From the NCBI GenBank assembly GCA_963930185.1, contig CAWVLT010000040.1, forward strand, positions 1 to 15,368: a stretch of DNA of 15,368 nt, given 5' to 3'. This DNA comes from JAGZEG01 sp963930185 (GTDB lineage Bacteria > Actinomycetota > Coriobacteriia > Coriobacteriales > UMGS124). The position numbers were made by a program, and so were the translations under genes. How positions within the stretch are numbered: the first letter of the stretch is position 1; every line of letters begins with the position of its first letter. Positions 1 through 7,532 of this stretch are shown one piece after another. Below the pieces are notes generated by a model. That model searched no databases and was not told where the DNA came from. It saw nothing but the letters and a program-made list of their open reading frames with translations.

Positions 1-1479
1 TCCGTCGCCAAGGAGATCGAGCTCGAGGACAAGATCGAGAACATGGGTGCCCAGCTGGTGAAGGAGGTCGCCACCAAGACCAACGACCTGGTGGGCGACG
101 GCACCACCACCGCCACGCTGCTGGCCCAGGTCATCGTCAACGAGGGCCTGCGCAACATCACGGCCGGCGCCAACCCCCTGGCCATCCGTCGCGGCATGGA
201 CAAGGCCGTCGACGCCGTGGTCGAGCAGATCAAGAAGGAGTCCCGTCCCGTCTCCACCACCGAGCAGATCGCCTCTGTGGGCACCATCTCGGCCGGTGAC
301 GAGAAGATCGGCAACAAGATCGCCGAGGCCATGGAGGTCGTGGGCAAGGACGGCGTCATCACCGTCGAGGAGTCGCAGACCTTCGGCATCGACATCGACA
401 CCGTCGAGGGCATGCAGTTCGACAAGGGCTACATCTCGCCCTACTTCGCCACCGACAACGAGCGCATGGAGACCAACTTCAAGGATCCCTACATCCTGGT
501 GACCGACCAGAAGATCAGCAACATCCAGGACATCCTGCCGCTGCTCGAGGGCGTCATGAAGTCGGGCAAGTCGCTGGTCATCATCGCCGAGGACGTCGAC
601 GGCGAGGCCCTGGCCACCCTGATCCTCAACAAGCTGCGCGGCACGCTGAGCGTCGCCGCCGTGAAGGCCCCCGGCTACGGCGACCGCCGCAAGCGCATGC
701 TCGAGGACATCGCCGTGGTGACCGGCGCCGAGCCCGCCATGAGCGACCTGGGCGTCAAGCTCGAGGACGTCACCATCGACATGCTCGGCCGCGCCAAGAG
801 CATCAAGATCACCAAGGACAACACCACCATCGTCGACGGTGCCGGCGACAAGGCCAAGATCGAGGAGCGCACCGCTCAGATCAAGGGCGAGATCGAGAAC
901 ACCAAGAGCGACTTCGACCGCGAGAAGCTGCAGGAGCGCATGGCCAAGCTGGCCGGCGGCGTGGCCGTCATCAAGGTCGGTGCCGCCACCGAGTCCGAGA
1001 TGAAGGAGATCAAGCACCGCATCGAGGACGCCCTGCAGGCCACCCGTGCCGCCGTCGAGGAGGGCATCGTCGCCGGTGGCGGCGTGGCGTTCATGGACGC
1101 CCTGCCCGCTCTGGAGGAGCTCAAGGTCAACGACGCCGACGAGCAGATCGGCGTGAACATCATCAAGAAGGCCCTGACCGCGCCGGTGGCCACCATCGCC
1201 GCCAACGCCGGCTACGAGGGCCAGGTCATCGTCGAGAAGATCAAGAACATGGAGGCCGGCCACGGCCTGGACTCCGCCTCCGGCGAGGGGGGCGACATGA
1301 TCGAGATGGGCGTGCTCGACCCGGTCAAGGTCACCCGCATCACCCTGCAGAACGCCGCCTCCATCGCCGGCCTGATCCTCATCACCGAGCCCACGGTGAC
1401 CGACGTTCCCAAGGACACGACGATCGAGGACGCCATCGCCTCCGCCGCCGCCCAGGGCGGCCAGGGCGGCATGTACTAA
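1..1479 (+). CDS. groEL: GroEL (Hsp60) chaperonin, 5' end cut off by window
   Basis: Cytosolic group I chaperonin that forms double-ring folding chambers driven by ATP. The reading frame is open from base 1 and gives 492 residues to the TAA. Aligned from memory to E. coli GroEL, about 54 residues are missing at the N-terminus, including the KDG segment. Visible landmarks are the ATP-binding GDGTTTAT motif (visible residues 32-39, its Asp equivalent to E. coli D87), the apical-domain stretch IIAEDVDGEALATL, KAPGYGDRRK, the hinge AAVEEGIVAGGG, and VLDPVKV, whose Asp corresponds to D398. The C-terminal tail is short and ends GGQGGMY, rather than the long GGM repeat of the E. coli protein. No groES lies in the window, and a strong terminator follows, so this is the last or only gene of its transcript. 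Identity is certain. Confidence 0.98.
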   Translation, partial: SVAKEIELEDKIENMGAQLVKEVATKTNDLVGDGTTTATLLAQVIVNEGLRNITAGANPLAIRRGMDKAVDAVVEQIKKESRPVSTTEQIASVGTISAGDEKIGNKIAEAMEVVGKDGVITVEESQTFGIDIDTVEGMQFDKGYISPYFATDNERMETNFKDPYILVTDQKISNIQDILPLLEGVMKSGKSLVIIAEDVDGEALATLILNKLRGTLSVAAVKAPGYGDRRKRMLEDIAVVTGAEPAMSDLGVKLEDVTIDMLGRAKSIKITKDNTTIVDGAGDKAKIEERTAQIKGEIENTKSDFDREKLQERMAKLAGGVAVIKVGAATESEMKEIKHRIEDALQATRAAVEEGIVAGGGVAFMDALPALEELKVNDADEQIGVNIIKKALTAPVATIAANAGYEGQVIVEKIKNMEAGHGLDSASGEGGDMIEMGVLDPVKVTRITLQNAASIAGLILITEPTVTDVPKDTTIEDAIASAAAQGGQGGMY

Positions 1480-1552
1480 TCGCCGCTGACCCCGACCGCC
1501 CGCGTCGCGCGAGGCGCGCGTCGCCGCGCGGCGCCCGGTAGACTGACTCGGC

Positions 1553-1591
1553 AAGGCCTCGCTCCCGCCTCGGTGGGGGCGGGGCCTTTTT
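1553..1591 (+). terminator. Intrinsic terminator of groEL
   Basis: A GC-rich stem of about 14 bp: the left arm begins AAGGCCTCGCTCCCG and the right arm is GGGGGCGGGGCCTT, with a few G-T pairs. The loop is about 8 nt and a run of five T follows immediately. It lies 74 bp after the groEL stop and before the next gene's start, so it separates the two transcripts. Confidence 0.88.
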
Positions 1592-1737
1592 CGTCGCCGC
1601 GCCGCGCCCGGGACGCGTGGCCCACCCGGCGCGCGCGATGTAGTATGATGTGATGCTTGCGAAACGTTGCTGACGATGCCCGGTGCGCGGCGCTCGTGCT
1701 GGCTGGGCACACGCATGAGAGAGGCAAGGAGACAAAC

Positions 1738-3171
1738 ATGGGAGACGTCATCGACTTCAGCCAGGTGGCCGCGCACAAGAAGCGCGGGCAGGGTTCCGGC
1801 GAGGCGCCCACCTACGGCGAGGAGCTGCACCGCACGGTCGAGCTCCCCTTCGGCAACGGCGAGGTGAGGCTCGACGTCGAGGCGGACGGCCGCGTGCACA
1901 TGGCGGTGACCGTGCATGCCGCGCACGTCCCGGCGGCCCTTCAGGACGCGCGGCGCGCCCTGGCGCGCAGCCTCAACGTGGACTCGCGCGACGAGGCCCA
2001 GATGAAGCGCCTGCGCGACCAGCTGGGCGAGGAGGGCTACGAGGCGTTCTTCCCCGGCTACCTCCAGCAGCAGTTCCTCGCCCAGGCGTGCGAGGTGACG
2101 GGCGTGGAGCCTTACCTGCTGCCCGCCGCCGCGCCGGCGCAGATGCCCGCGGAGGGCGAGGACTTCGCCTTCGAGGCTGACATGCTGCTGCGCCCGAAGG
2201 TCGAGCTCTCCTCCTACGACCCCGTGGAGATAGAGTTCCCCGAGAAGCGCGAGGTCACCACCAAGGACGTGAGCGACTACCTGGCCGCCATGGCCGACCA
2301 GCTGGCGACCTACGAGCCCGACCTGACGCGCGACACCGTGGCCGAGAACGACCACGTGATCGTGTCCATCGAGATCGCCCGCAGCGGCGACGAGGCGAAC
2401 GCCGTGTCCCAGCAGCACATGCACTACGTCATGGGCACGGGCATGCTGCCCGACGAGTTCGACCGCAACCTCGTGGGCATGAAGGTGTGCCAGACCCGCG
2501 ACTTCTCGGTGGGCATGCCCACCGCCGACCCGCAGACGGGCGAGGTGGCCTACGAGGTCATGAAGATCAAGGCGACGGTCGAGGAGATCGAGCGCAAGGT
2601 CCCGGCCAGGATCGACGACGCGTGGGTCATCAAGAACGCGCCGGAGGCCGGCACGCTGCTCGGCCTGCGCGCCAAGGTGCGCGAGAGCCTGGAGGCCCAG
2701 GCGCAGGACGCGTGGCACGACCAGATGATGCTGCTGACCTCGGCCGAGCTCACCCGCCGGCTCGAGGGCAAGGTGAGCTCGGCGTACGTGGAGCGCATGC
2801 GCGACGAGCTGTTCACGAGCTTCGCCCTGGACATGCAGCGCCAGGGCGTGGACGTGCGCTCCTACATGGCCCAGCCCGACTTCGACGCCGAGGCGTTCGA
2901 GAAGCAGATGAGCGACCGCGCCGCCGAGACCCTGCGCCACGACCTGGCCCTCGACGCGCTGGCCGACCACCTGCAGATCGAGGTGAGCGACGCGGACATC
3001 AACGCGATGGTCGCGCAGATCGCCCCCGGGCGCGAGGGCGAGACCCTGCGTAACATGCATGAGTCCGGCGAGATCGAGCGCATGCGCGAGCTCGGCCGCC
3101 GCTCGCGGGCGAGTGACTGGCTCGTGGAGACGGCCATCGACTCGAGCGGCCCGCGCCTGCAGCTGGTGTAG
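1738..3171 (+). CDS. Divergent trigger factor-like chaperone with FKBP-like domain (TF-A)
   Basis: A 477-aa protein resembling trigger factor (peptidyl-prolyl isomerase/chaperone) in overall order. Residues 25-165 are an N-terminal domain-like region, about 200-285 an FKBP-like domain (MLPDEFDRNLVGMK matches the family's PGFEEQLVGMK stretch), and 290-477 the helical C-terminal substrate-binding arms (RIDDAW, LRAKVRESL, LALDALADHL). The ribosome-docking signature GFRxGxxP expected after the first N-terminal strands is absent; the region reads HVPAALQDARRALARSLNVD. It may therefore not dock on the ribosome, and isomerase activity is doubtful. The start is set by AAGGAG about 7 nt before the ATG; the frame continues upstream to 1657 without a comparable RBS. 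It is followed 56 bp later by the AKR gene and then a second trigger factor-like gene. The genome's canonical tig is probably elsewhere (inference). Confidence 0.85.
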   Translation: MGDVIDFSQVAAHKKRGQGSGEAPTYGEELHRTVELPFGNGEVRLDVEADGRVHMAVTVHAAHVPAALQDARRALARSLNVDSRDEAQMKRLRDQLGEEGYEAFFPGYLQQQFLAQACEVTGVEPYLLPAAAPAQMPAEGEDFAFEADMLLRPKVELSSYDPVEIEFPEKREVTTKDVSDYLAAMADQLATYEPDLTRDTVAENDHVIVSIEIARSGDEANAVSQQHMHYVMGTGMLPDEFDRNLVGMKVCQTRDFSVGMPTADPQTGEVAYEVMKIKATVEEIERKVPARIDDAWVIKNAPEAGTLLGLRAKVRESLEAQAQDAWHDQMMLLTSAELTRRLEGKVSSAYVERMRDELFTSFALDMQRQGVDVRSYMAQPDFDAEAFEKQMSDRAAETLRHDLALDALADHLQIEVSDADINAMVAQIAPGREGETLRNMHESGEIERMRELGRRSRASDWLVETAIDSSGPRLQLV

Positions 3172-3227
3172 GCGCGCGGGCTGGCGTGGACGCGTGGCGA
3201 GGAGACGAGGAGAGGAAGGCCGTCGGC

Positions 3228-4397
3228 ATGAGGTACCGCGAGATCGGCAGGACGGGCGTGCGCGTGAGCGAGGTCGGCCTGGGCGGGGAGTGGGTCAACA
3301 AGGACGACCCGCAGGCCGCCCGCGCGCTGTTCGACCGCTGCGAGCAGGCGGGCATCAACGTCCTTGACTGCTGGATGGCCGACCCCACGATGCGCTCCAC
3401 GCTGGGGCACGCCCTGCGGGGGCGCCGCGACAGGTGGGTCATCCAGGGACACATCGGCTCCACCTGGCACAACGGCCAGTACGAGCGTTCGCGCGACATG
3501 GGCAGGGTGGTCCCGTCCTTCGAGGATCTGCTCGAGCGCCTGGGGACCGACCACGTGGAGTTTGGCATGCTGCACTTCGTGGACACGGCGCAGGACTACG
3601 ACGTGGTCATGGCGTCGCAGGACAGCTGCCTGGCGTACGCCCGCGAGCTCAGGGAACGCGGGGTGATCGGCCACATCGGCATGAGCACGCACAACCCCGC
3701 CATCGCCCTGCGCGCCGCGCTGAGCGGCGAGGTCGAGCTCGTCATGTTCAGCTGCAACCCGGCGTTCGACATGCTGGGCAACGACGTGGAGATCGACCGG
3801 CTCTTCAAGGACGAGACGTTCGGCGACCTGAGCTCGGGCGGCATCTCCCCGGAGCGCGCGCGGCTCTACGCCACCTGTGAGGAGCGGGGCGTTGGCATCA
3901 CGGTGATGAAGGGCTTCGAGGGCGGGCGGCTGCTTAGGGAGCAGGACTCGCCCTTCGGCGTGGCGCTCACACCCGTGCAGTGCCTGCACTACGCGCTGAC
4001 GCGCCCCGCCGTGGCCAGCGTGCTCGTGGGCTTCTCGGACCCCTCGCAGGTGGACGAGGCCGTGGCCTACGAGACCGCCACGCCCGACGAGCTCGACTAC
4101 GCCAGCGTGCTGTCGAGCGCGCCGCGCAACGCGTTTGCCGGGAGGTGCACCTACTGCGGCCACTGCGCGCCCTGCCCGGTGCGCATCGACGTCGCCATGG
4201 TGCAGAAGTACGCCGACCTCGCCGCGATGCAGGTCGCGGCGACGGGCGGGGTGCCCGAGTCGGTCGCCGACCACTACCGGCTGCTCGAGGCGCACGCGGG
4301 CGACTGCATAGGCTGCGGGAGCTGCGAGCGGCGCTGCCCCTTCGGCGTGCCGGTGGTCGAGCGCATGGGGCAGATCGCGGAGCTGTTCGGCGAGTAG
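3228..4397 (+). CDS. Aldo/keto reductase-like protein with C-terminal 2x[4Fe-4S] ferredoxin domain
   Basis: A 389-aa protein with an AKR TIM barrel (residues about 1-290) and a dicluster ferredoxin tail. The start REIGRTGVRVSEVGLGG is typical of the AKR family. The tail has CTYCGHCAPCP (Cys 307, 310, 313, 316) and CIGCGSCERRCP (Cys 360, 363, 366, 370), which should bind two [4Fe-4S] clusters. The AKR catalytic tetrad is incomplete: Asp47 and His116 are recognisable, but the usual Tyr aligns with Asp52 (NVLDCWMADP) and the usual Lys with His75 (VIQGHIG). Ordinary NAD(P)H carbonyl reduction is therefore doubtful; an electron-transfer or flavin-linked role is possible. The start has AGGAAGG 8 nt upstream; an in-frame ATG at 3186 lacks a good RBS. 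It sits in a likely operon between two trigger factor-like genes. The fold is sure, the substrate unknown. Confidence 0.88.
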   Translation: MRYREIGRTGVRVSEVGLGGEWVNKDDPQAARALFDRCEQAGINVLDCWMADPTMRSTLGHALRGRRDRWVIQGHIGSTWHNGQYERSRDMGRVVPSFEDLLERLGTDHVEFGMLHFVDTAQDYDVVMASQDSCLAYARELRERGVIGHIGMSTHNPAIALRAALSGEVELVMFSCNPAFDMLGNDVEIDRLFKDETFGDLSSGGISPERARLYATCEERGVGITVMKGFEGGRLLREQDSPFGVALTPVQCLHYALTRPAVASVLVGFSDPSQVDEAVAYETATPDELDYASVLSSAPRNAFAGRCTYCGHCAPCPVRIDVAMVQKYADLAAMQVAATGGVPESVADHYRLLEAHAGDCIGCGSCERRCPFGVPVVERMGQIAELFGE

Positions 4398-4409
4398 GGC
4401 GGCGGGGGG

Positions 4410-4435
4410 GCGCGGCCGCGTGCGTGCGGCCGCGC
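4410..4435 (+). other. GC-rich intergenic hairpin inside the TF-A/AKR/TF-B cluster
   Basis: A perfect 10-bp inverted repeat (GCGCGGCCGC and GCGGCCGCGC) with a 6-nt loop, located between the AKR stop and the next start. No T tract follows, so it is not a normal intrinsic terminator. It could slow transcription, protect an mRNA end or be incidental in such GC-rich DNA. Confidence 0.4.
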
Positions 4436-4467
4436 GGGCGCAAGGCGAGAGACGGGGGAGGCCGGGC

Positions 4468-5625
4468 ATGGCAGAGGACTTCGAGGGCGGGCGCGAGACC
4501 GGGCGCGAGACCGGGTGCGGCGCCGAGTGCGAGGCCGGGCGCGGCGCTGACCGCGAGACCGAGCTGATCTACGACCCCCGCGACGGCGGCGTGGGCGTCT
4601 CGGTGGTCTTTGGGCGCGACGGGCACGCCGACCTCAGGGTGAGCGCCCCCGCCGAGCTCGTGTCGCTGACCCTGTCAGACGCCAACGCCGCGCTGGCCAG
4701 GCGCTGCGGCGTGCGGGCTGACGACCCCGCGCAGCTCGACATGGGCGAGCTGCAGGCACTGCAGGCGCAGGTGGGCGAGGAGCAGGGCTCGTCGTTTCTC
4801 GCGGCGTTCGTGCTGGCGCGCCTGTTCTCGCTGGCGATGATGCGCATCGGCGTCATGCCCTTCGGCGAGCCCGACTACGTGATGGCCGACCTGCCGCGCG
4901 CGGGCCAGCCCTACGACTTCAAGGCGCGCGTGCTGGTGCGCCCCGCCTTCGAGCTCGCCGACTACGACGCCCCCGTGCGCCTGGGCGAGGCCCCCGTCGC
5001 CACCGAGGGGCAGGTCGACGCCTGGATCGAGAACATGGCGCGCAACCTGGCCGCGCAGAGTGCGGGCGGCACCGCGCCCCTCATCGACGACGCCTGGGTG
5101 TGCGCGAACATGCCCGAGGCGGGCGATCTGTCCGGCCTGCGCGCGAAGGTCCGCGCCGTGCTCGAGCGCCCGCTGCGGGCGCAGGCGCGCCGGGCGTGCG
5201 CGGCCGAGCTGGCCGGCCGCCTGGTGGGCGAGGTCGACGAGGCGCTGGTGGACGCACGGCTGGAGGACCTGCGCGGGCAGGCGGTCGAGCGGCTGGCCCG
5301 CCAGGGGGCGACGCTGGAGGAGTACCTCGCGCAGGAGGGGCTCACGCTCGAGCGGTGGCTCGAGGGGCGCCGGCAGGCCGCCCGCGAGGACCTGCGCGCC
5401 GAGTTCGCCCTCGACGCCCTGGCCGACCACCTGGGGCTGCAGGTCGACGAGGACGCGATCGCCTGGGCGATGCGCAGCGCCTCGCCCGAGCTGACCGAGC
5501 AGCAGCAAGACGACCTCGCCTGGTTCGCCGAGAGCGGCCAGACGCATCGCCTGTGCGAGTTCACCCTGCGCCGCCTCGCCCAGGAGTGGCTGCTCGAGCA
5601 CGCCGAGGTGGGAGAGGACGCGTAG
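4468..5625 (+). CDS. Trigger factor-like protein lacking the FKBP domain (TF-B)
   Basis: A 385-aa paralogue of the trigger factor-like protein two genes upstream. Shared landmarks are FKARVLVRPAFELADYD (compare FEADMLLRPKVELSSYD), IDDAWVCANMPEAGDLSGLRAKVR (residues 206-229) and FALDALADHLGLQV. The FKBP-like domain is gone: the V183 helix joins almost directly to IDDAW at 206, with about 91 fewer residues across this interval than in the upstream protein. The GFRxGxxP ribosome signature is also absent. Residues 8-31 are a low-complexity Gly/Arg/Glu/Cys stretch encoded by short repeats. The ATG at 4468 has GGGGGAGG about 7 nt upstream; a GTG at 4420 is possible but less convincing. Comparable FKBP-less proteins of the SurA/TF-like type are known, so a pure holdase role is plausible (inference). 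Confidence 0.8.
   Translation: MAEDFEGGRETGRETGCGAECEAGRGADRETELIYDPRDGGVGVSVVFGRDGHADLRVSAPAELVSLTLSDANAALARRCGVRADDPAQLDMGELQALQAQVGEEQGSSFLAAFVLARLFSLAMMRIGVMPFGEPDYVMADLPRAGQPYDFKARVLVRPAFELADYDAPVRLGEAPVATEGQVDAWIENMARNLAAQSAGGTAPLIDDAWVCANMPEAGDLSGLRAKVRAVLERPLRAQARRACAAELAGRLVGEVDEALVDARLEDLRGQAVERLARQGATLEEYLAQEGLTLERWLEGRRQAAREDLRAEFALDALADHLGLQVDEDAIAWAMRSASPELTEQQQDDLAWFAESGQTHRLCEFTLRRLAQEWLLEHAEVGEDA
4489..4512 (+). repeat. Two tandem 12-bp units in the 5' end of TF-B
   Basis: GGGCGCGAGACC occurs twice head to tail, and CGCGAGACC recurs at 4552-4560 with degenerate G/C-rich copies between. It encodes the GRETGRET stretch and looks like slippage-generated coding DNA. Confidence 0.7.
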
Positions 5626-5645
5626 CCGGGCGGCTCCAAACGCGC

Positions 5646-5711
5646 CGAGTGCAACTATCGAGACACTTTTTCGCCTTGCCAAGGGAAATTATGTCCGGAT
5701 AGTTGCACTCG
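5646..5711. repeat. 66-bp nested imperfect palindrome between convergent genes
   Basis: The outer arms CGAGTGCAACTATC (5646-5659) and GATAGTTGCACTCG (5698-5711) are perfect 14-bp inverted repeats. The centre is another palindrome, CCTTGCCAAGG (5674-5684), on almost the same symmetry axis, and the intervening segments are partly complementary (GACA and TTTC match on both sides). The whole element could fold as one long bulged hairpin on either strand. It lies between the 3' ends of TF-B (+) and citrate synthase (-), where neither gene has a canonical terminator. It may be a bidirectional terminator, a REP-type or MITE-like element, or a protein site. Confidence 0.75.
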
Positions 5712-5789
5712 CTGCGCTTTCCCCGTCGTTGCGCTTTCCCCGCATTTGCCGCGCGCCCCTGCTTGTCGGCCTTCCGCGGCGCGGGCGCG

Positions 5790-7214
5790 CTAGTCTCCCA
5801 CGGCGTCGGCGTCGCTGGTTGCCTGGGCGGGCAGCTCGATGGGCTCGGGCGGCGTGAAGCCCTGCGGCGCCTGGCGCTGGTCGAGCGGCACGTAGCCGTG
5901 GTGGCTGATGATGCTCTTGTACGCGGGGCGGATGATGCGCCGGCCGCTCACGAGCTCCTCGAAGCGATGCGCCGCCCAACCGGCCATGCGCGCCGTGGCG
6001 AACAGGGGGGTGTAGAGCTCCTCGGGGATGCCCAGCATGTTGTAGACGAATCCCGTGTACAGGTCGATGTTGGCGCACAGCGTCTTGCGCGTGCCCTTCT
6101 CCTGCGCGATGATCTCGGGCGTGAGCCGCTCGATCGTCTCGATGAGGCGCAGCTCGGCCTCGAACTCGGTGCCCCGCGCCATCTGCGCCGCGTAGTGGTG
6201 GCAGATGCGGGCGCGCGGGTCGGAGAGCGTGTAGACCGCGTGCCCCATGCCGTAGACGAGCCCCGCGCGGTCGTAGGCCTCCTTGCGGATGAGCCTGCGC
6301 AGGTAGTCGGCCACCTGACCCTCGTCGGTCCAGTCGGCCACCGTGGCCTCCAGGTCCTTGCACATCTGGCGCACCTTGAGGTTGGCGCCGCCGTGCTTGG
6401 GGCCCTTGAGTGAGCCGATGGCCGCGGAGTAGGCGGCGTAGGGGTCGGTGCCCGAGGAGGTCAGCACGCGGCAGGTGAACGTGGAGTTGTTGCCGCCACC
6501 GTGTTCGGCCTGCAGCATGAGCAGGATGTCGAGCATGTGCGCCTCCTCGGCCGTGTACACGTGGTCGGGGCGCAGCATGTCCAGGATGGTCTCGGCGGTG
6601 GACAGGCCCTCCTGGGCGTTGTGCCACACCATCTCGCCGCCGTGGTAGTGCTGCATGATCGAGTAGTAGGCGAGCACCGCGATGCGCGGCAGGCGGGCGA
6701 TGAGCGAGACGGCCGTGTCGATCTCGTGCTTGGCGCTCGTGTCGTTGGGCGTGGGGTCCTCCGCGTAGAGCTGCAGCACGCAGCGGCTCAGCATGTTCAT
6801 CACGTCGCAGGAGGGCGCCGTGAGGATGTGGTCGTTCACGAAGGTGTGGGGCAGCTCGCGGTTCTCGTTGATGAGGGTGACGAAGCCCTCCAGCTCACGC
6901 GCCGAGGGAAGAACGCCGGTGAGCAGCAGGTACACCAGCTCGCCGTAGCCAAAGCGCCCCTCGTCCATGACGCCGTGCACCAGGTCGGCGATGTTGTAGC
7001 CGCGCAGGATGAGCTCGCCCTCGGCCGGGATCTGGTCGCCCTCGCTCACCACGTAGCCGTGGACGTTGGAGATGTTGGTGAAGCCGGCCATGACGCCGGT
7101 GCCGTCTGCGTTGCGCAGGCCGCGCTTGACGTTGGTGCGCTCGTAGTTGCGCGGATCGATGTAGTTGCACGACTCAAAGTGATCGTAGAGGTCAAACGCG
7201 TCCTTGCGAGCCAT
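5790..7214 (-). CDS. gltA: Citrate synthase
   Basis: A 474-aa enzyme condensing acetyl-CoA with oxaloacetate to citrate, the entry to the oxidative branch of the TCA cycle. In an anaerobe with a partial cycle it would feed 2-oxoglutarate and glutamate synthesis (inference). Catalytic landmarks in order are EHGGGNNSTF (His238), GPKHGGAN (His274), GMGHAVYTLSDPRA (His325) and NIDLYTGF (Asp384), followed by Arg409 in ATARMAGWAAH. These fit the citrate synthase His/His/Asp set and CoA/oxaloacetate-binding residues. It is longer than the usual ~430 aa, with an N-terminal extension and a Pro-rich, acidic C-terminus. 2-Methylcitrate synthase cannot be fully excluded by eye. The start is preceded by AGGAGG at good spacing. 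It lies 27 bp downstream of the ACT-domain gene on the same strand, so the two are probably cotranscribed. Confidence 0.95.
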   Translation of the reverse strand: MARKDAFDLYDHFESCNYIDPRNYERTNVKRGLRNADGTGVMAGFTNISNVHGYVVSEGDQIPAEGELILRGYNIADLVHGVMDEGRFGYGELVYLLLTGVLPSARELEGFVTLINENRELPHTFVNDHILTAPSCDVMNMLSRCVLQLYAEDPTPNDTSAKHEIDTAVSLIARLPRIAVLAYYSIMQHYHGGEMVWHNAQEGLSTAETILDMLRPDHVYTAEEAHMLDILLMLQAEHGGGNNSTFTCRVLTSSGTDPYAAYSAAIGSLKGPKHGGANLKVRQMCKDLEATVADWTDEGQVADYLRRLIRKEAYDRAGLVYGMGHAVYTLSDPRARICHHYAAQMARGTEFEAELRLIETIERLTPEIIAQEKGTRKTLCANIDLYTGFVYNMLGIPEELYTPLFATARMAGWAAHRFEELVSGRRIIRPAYKSIISHHGYVPLDQRQAPQGFTPPEPIELPAQATSDADAVGD

Positions 7215-7241
7215 CGGAACCTCCTGGTTGTTGCAGTGCGG

Positions 7242-7532
7242 CTATATGCGGTACATGAAGTTGAACACGTCCTCGCGCTGGACCTGGACCTGGACGTTGA
7301 GCTGCTCGCCCAGCGCCACCAGTGCCTGGCGCAGGTCGTCGAAGGGGACCTGGCCCTCGTCGAGCTCCACGATCATGCTCATGGTGAAGATGCCGTCGAG
7401 GATGTTCTGGCTGATCTGCAGGATGTTGGCCTGGTGCTCGGACAGGCAGGTGGCGACGGCGGCCACGATGCCGCTGCGGTCGGCGCCCAGTACGGTTACG
7501 ACGATACGCGTTGCCTCGCGGGTGGTTTCCAT
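7242..7532 (-). CDS. ACT-domain protein (UPF0237 type)
   Basis: A 96-aa protein consisting of little more than one ACT domain, a small-molecule (often amino acid) binding regulatory fold. It begins with the family pattern RIVVTVLGADRSGIVAAVAT, continues with ANILQISQNILDGIFTMSMIVEL and ends NFMYRI, matching the short stand-alone UPF0237 proteins of Gram-positive bacteria. Known relatives often sit next to a DUF711/UPF0210 gene; here the downstream partner 27 bp away is citrate synthase. GAGGAGA lies about 8 nt before the start. The ligand is unknown. A role sensing an amino acid linked to 2-oxoglutarate/glutamate metabolism would fit the neighbourhood but is only inference. Confidence 0.9.
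   Translation of the reverse strand: METTREATRIVVTVLGADRSGIVAAVATCLSEHQANILQISQNILDGIFTMSMIVELDEGQVPFDDLRQALVALGEQLNVQVQVQREDVFNFMYRI

Noticed and set aside
1457..1476. Short C-terminal tail of GroEL (GGQGGMY) as an oddity
   Set aside because: Variable short tails with few GGM units are common in bacterial GroEL, so this alone does not indicate a specialised paralogue.
1641..1650. TATGAT-like -10 upstream of TF-A
   Set aside because: It is a good hexamer in AT-richer sequence, but no -35 match lies 16-18 bp upstream, so I did not call a promoter.
2862..4469. Minus-strand 535-codon open frame over TF-A and the AKR gene
   Set aside because: The composition is typical of an antisense shadow (Arg/His/Ala/Val runs), and the opposite strand encodes clear protein families.
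5713..5742. Direct repeat TGCGCTTTCCCCG, two copies 17 bp apart
   Set aside because: Only two short copies in GC-rich DNA beside the palindrome. There is no evidence for a function or for target-site duplication.
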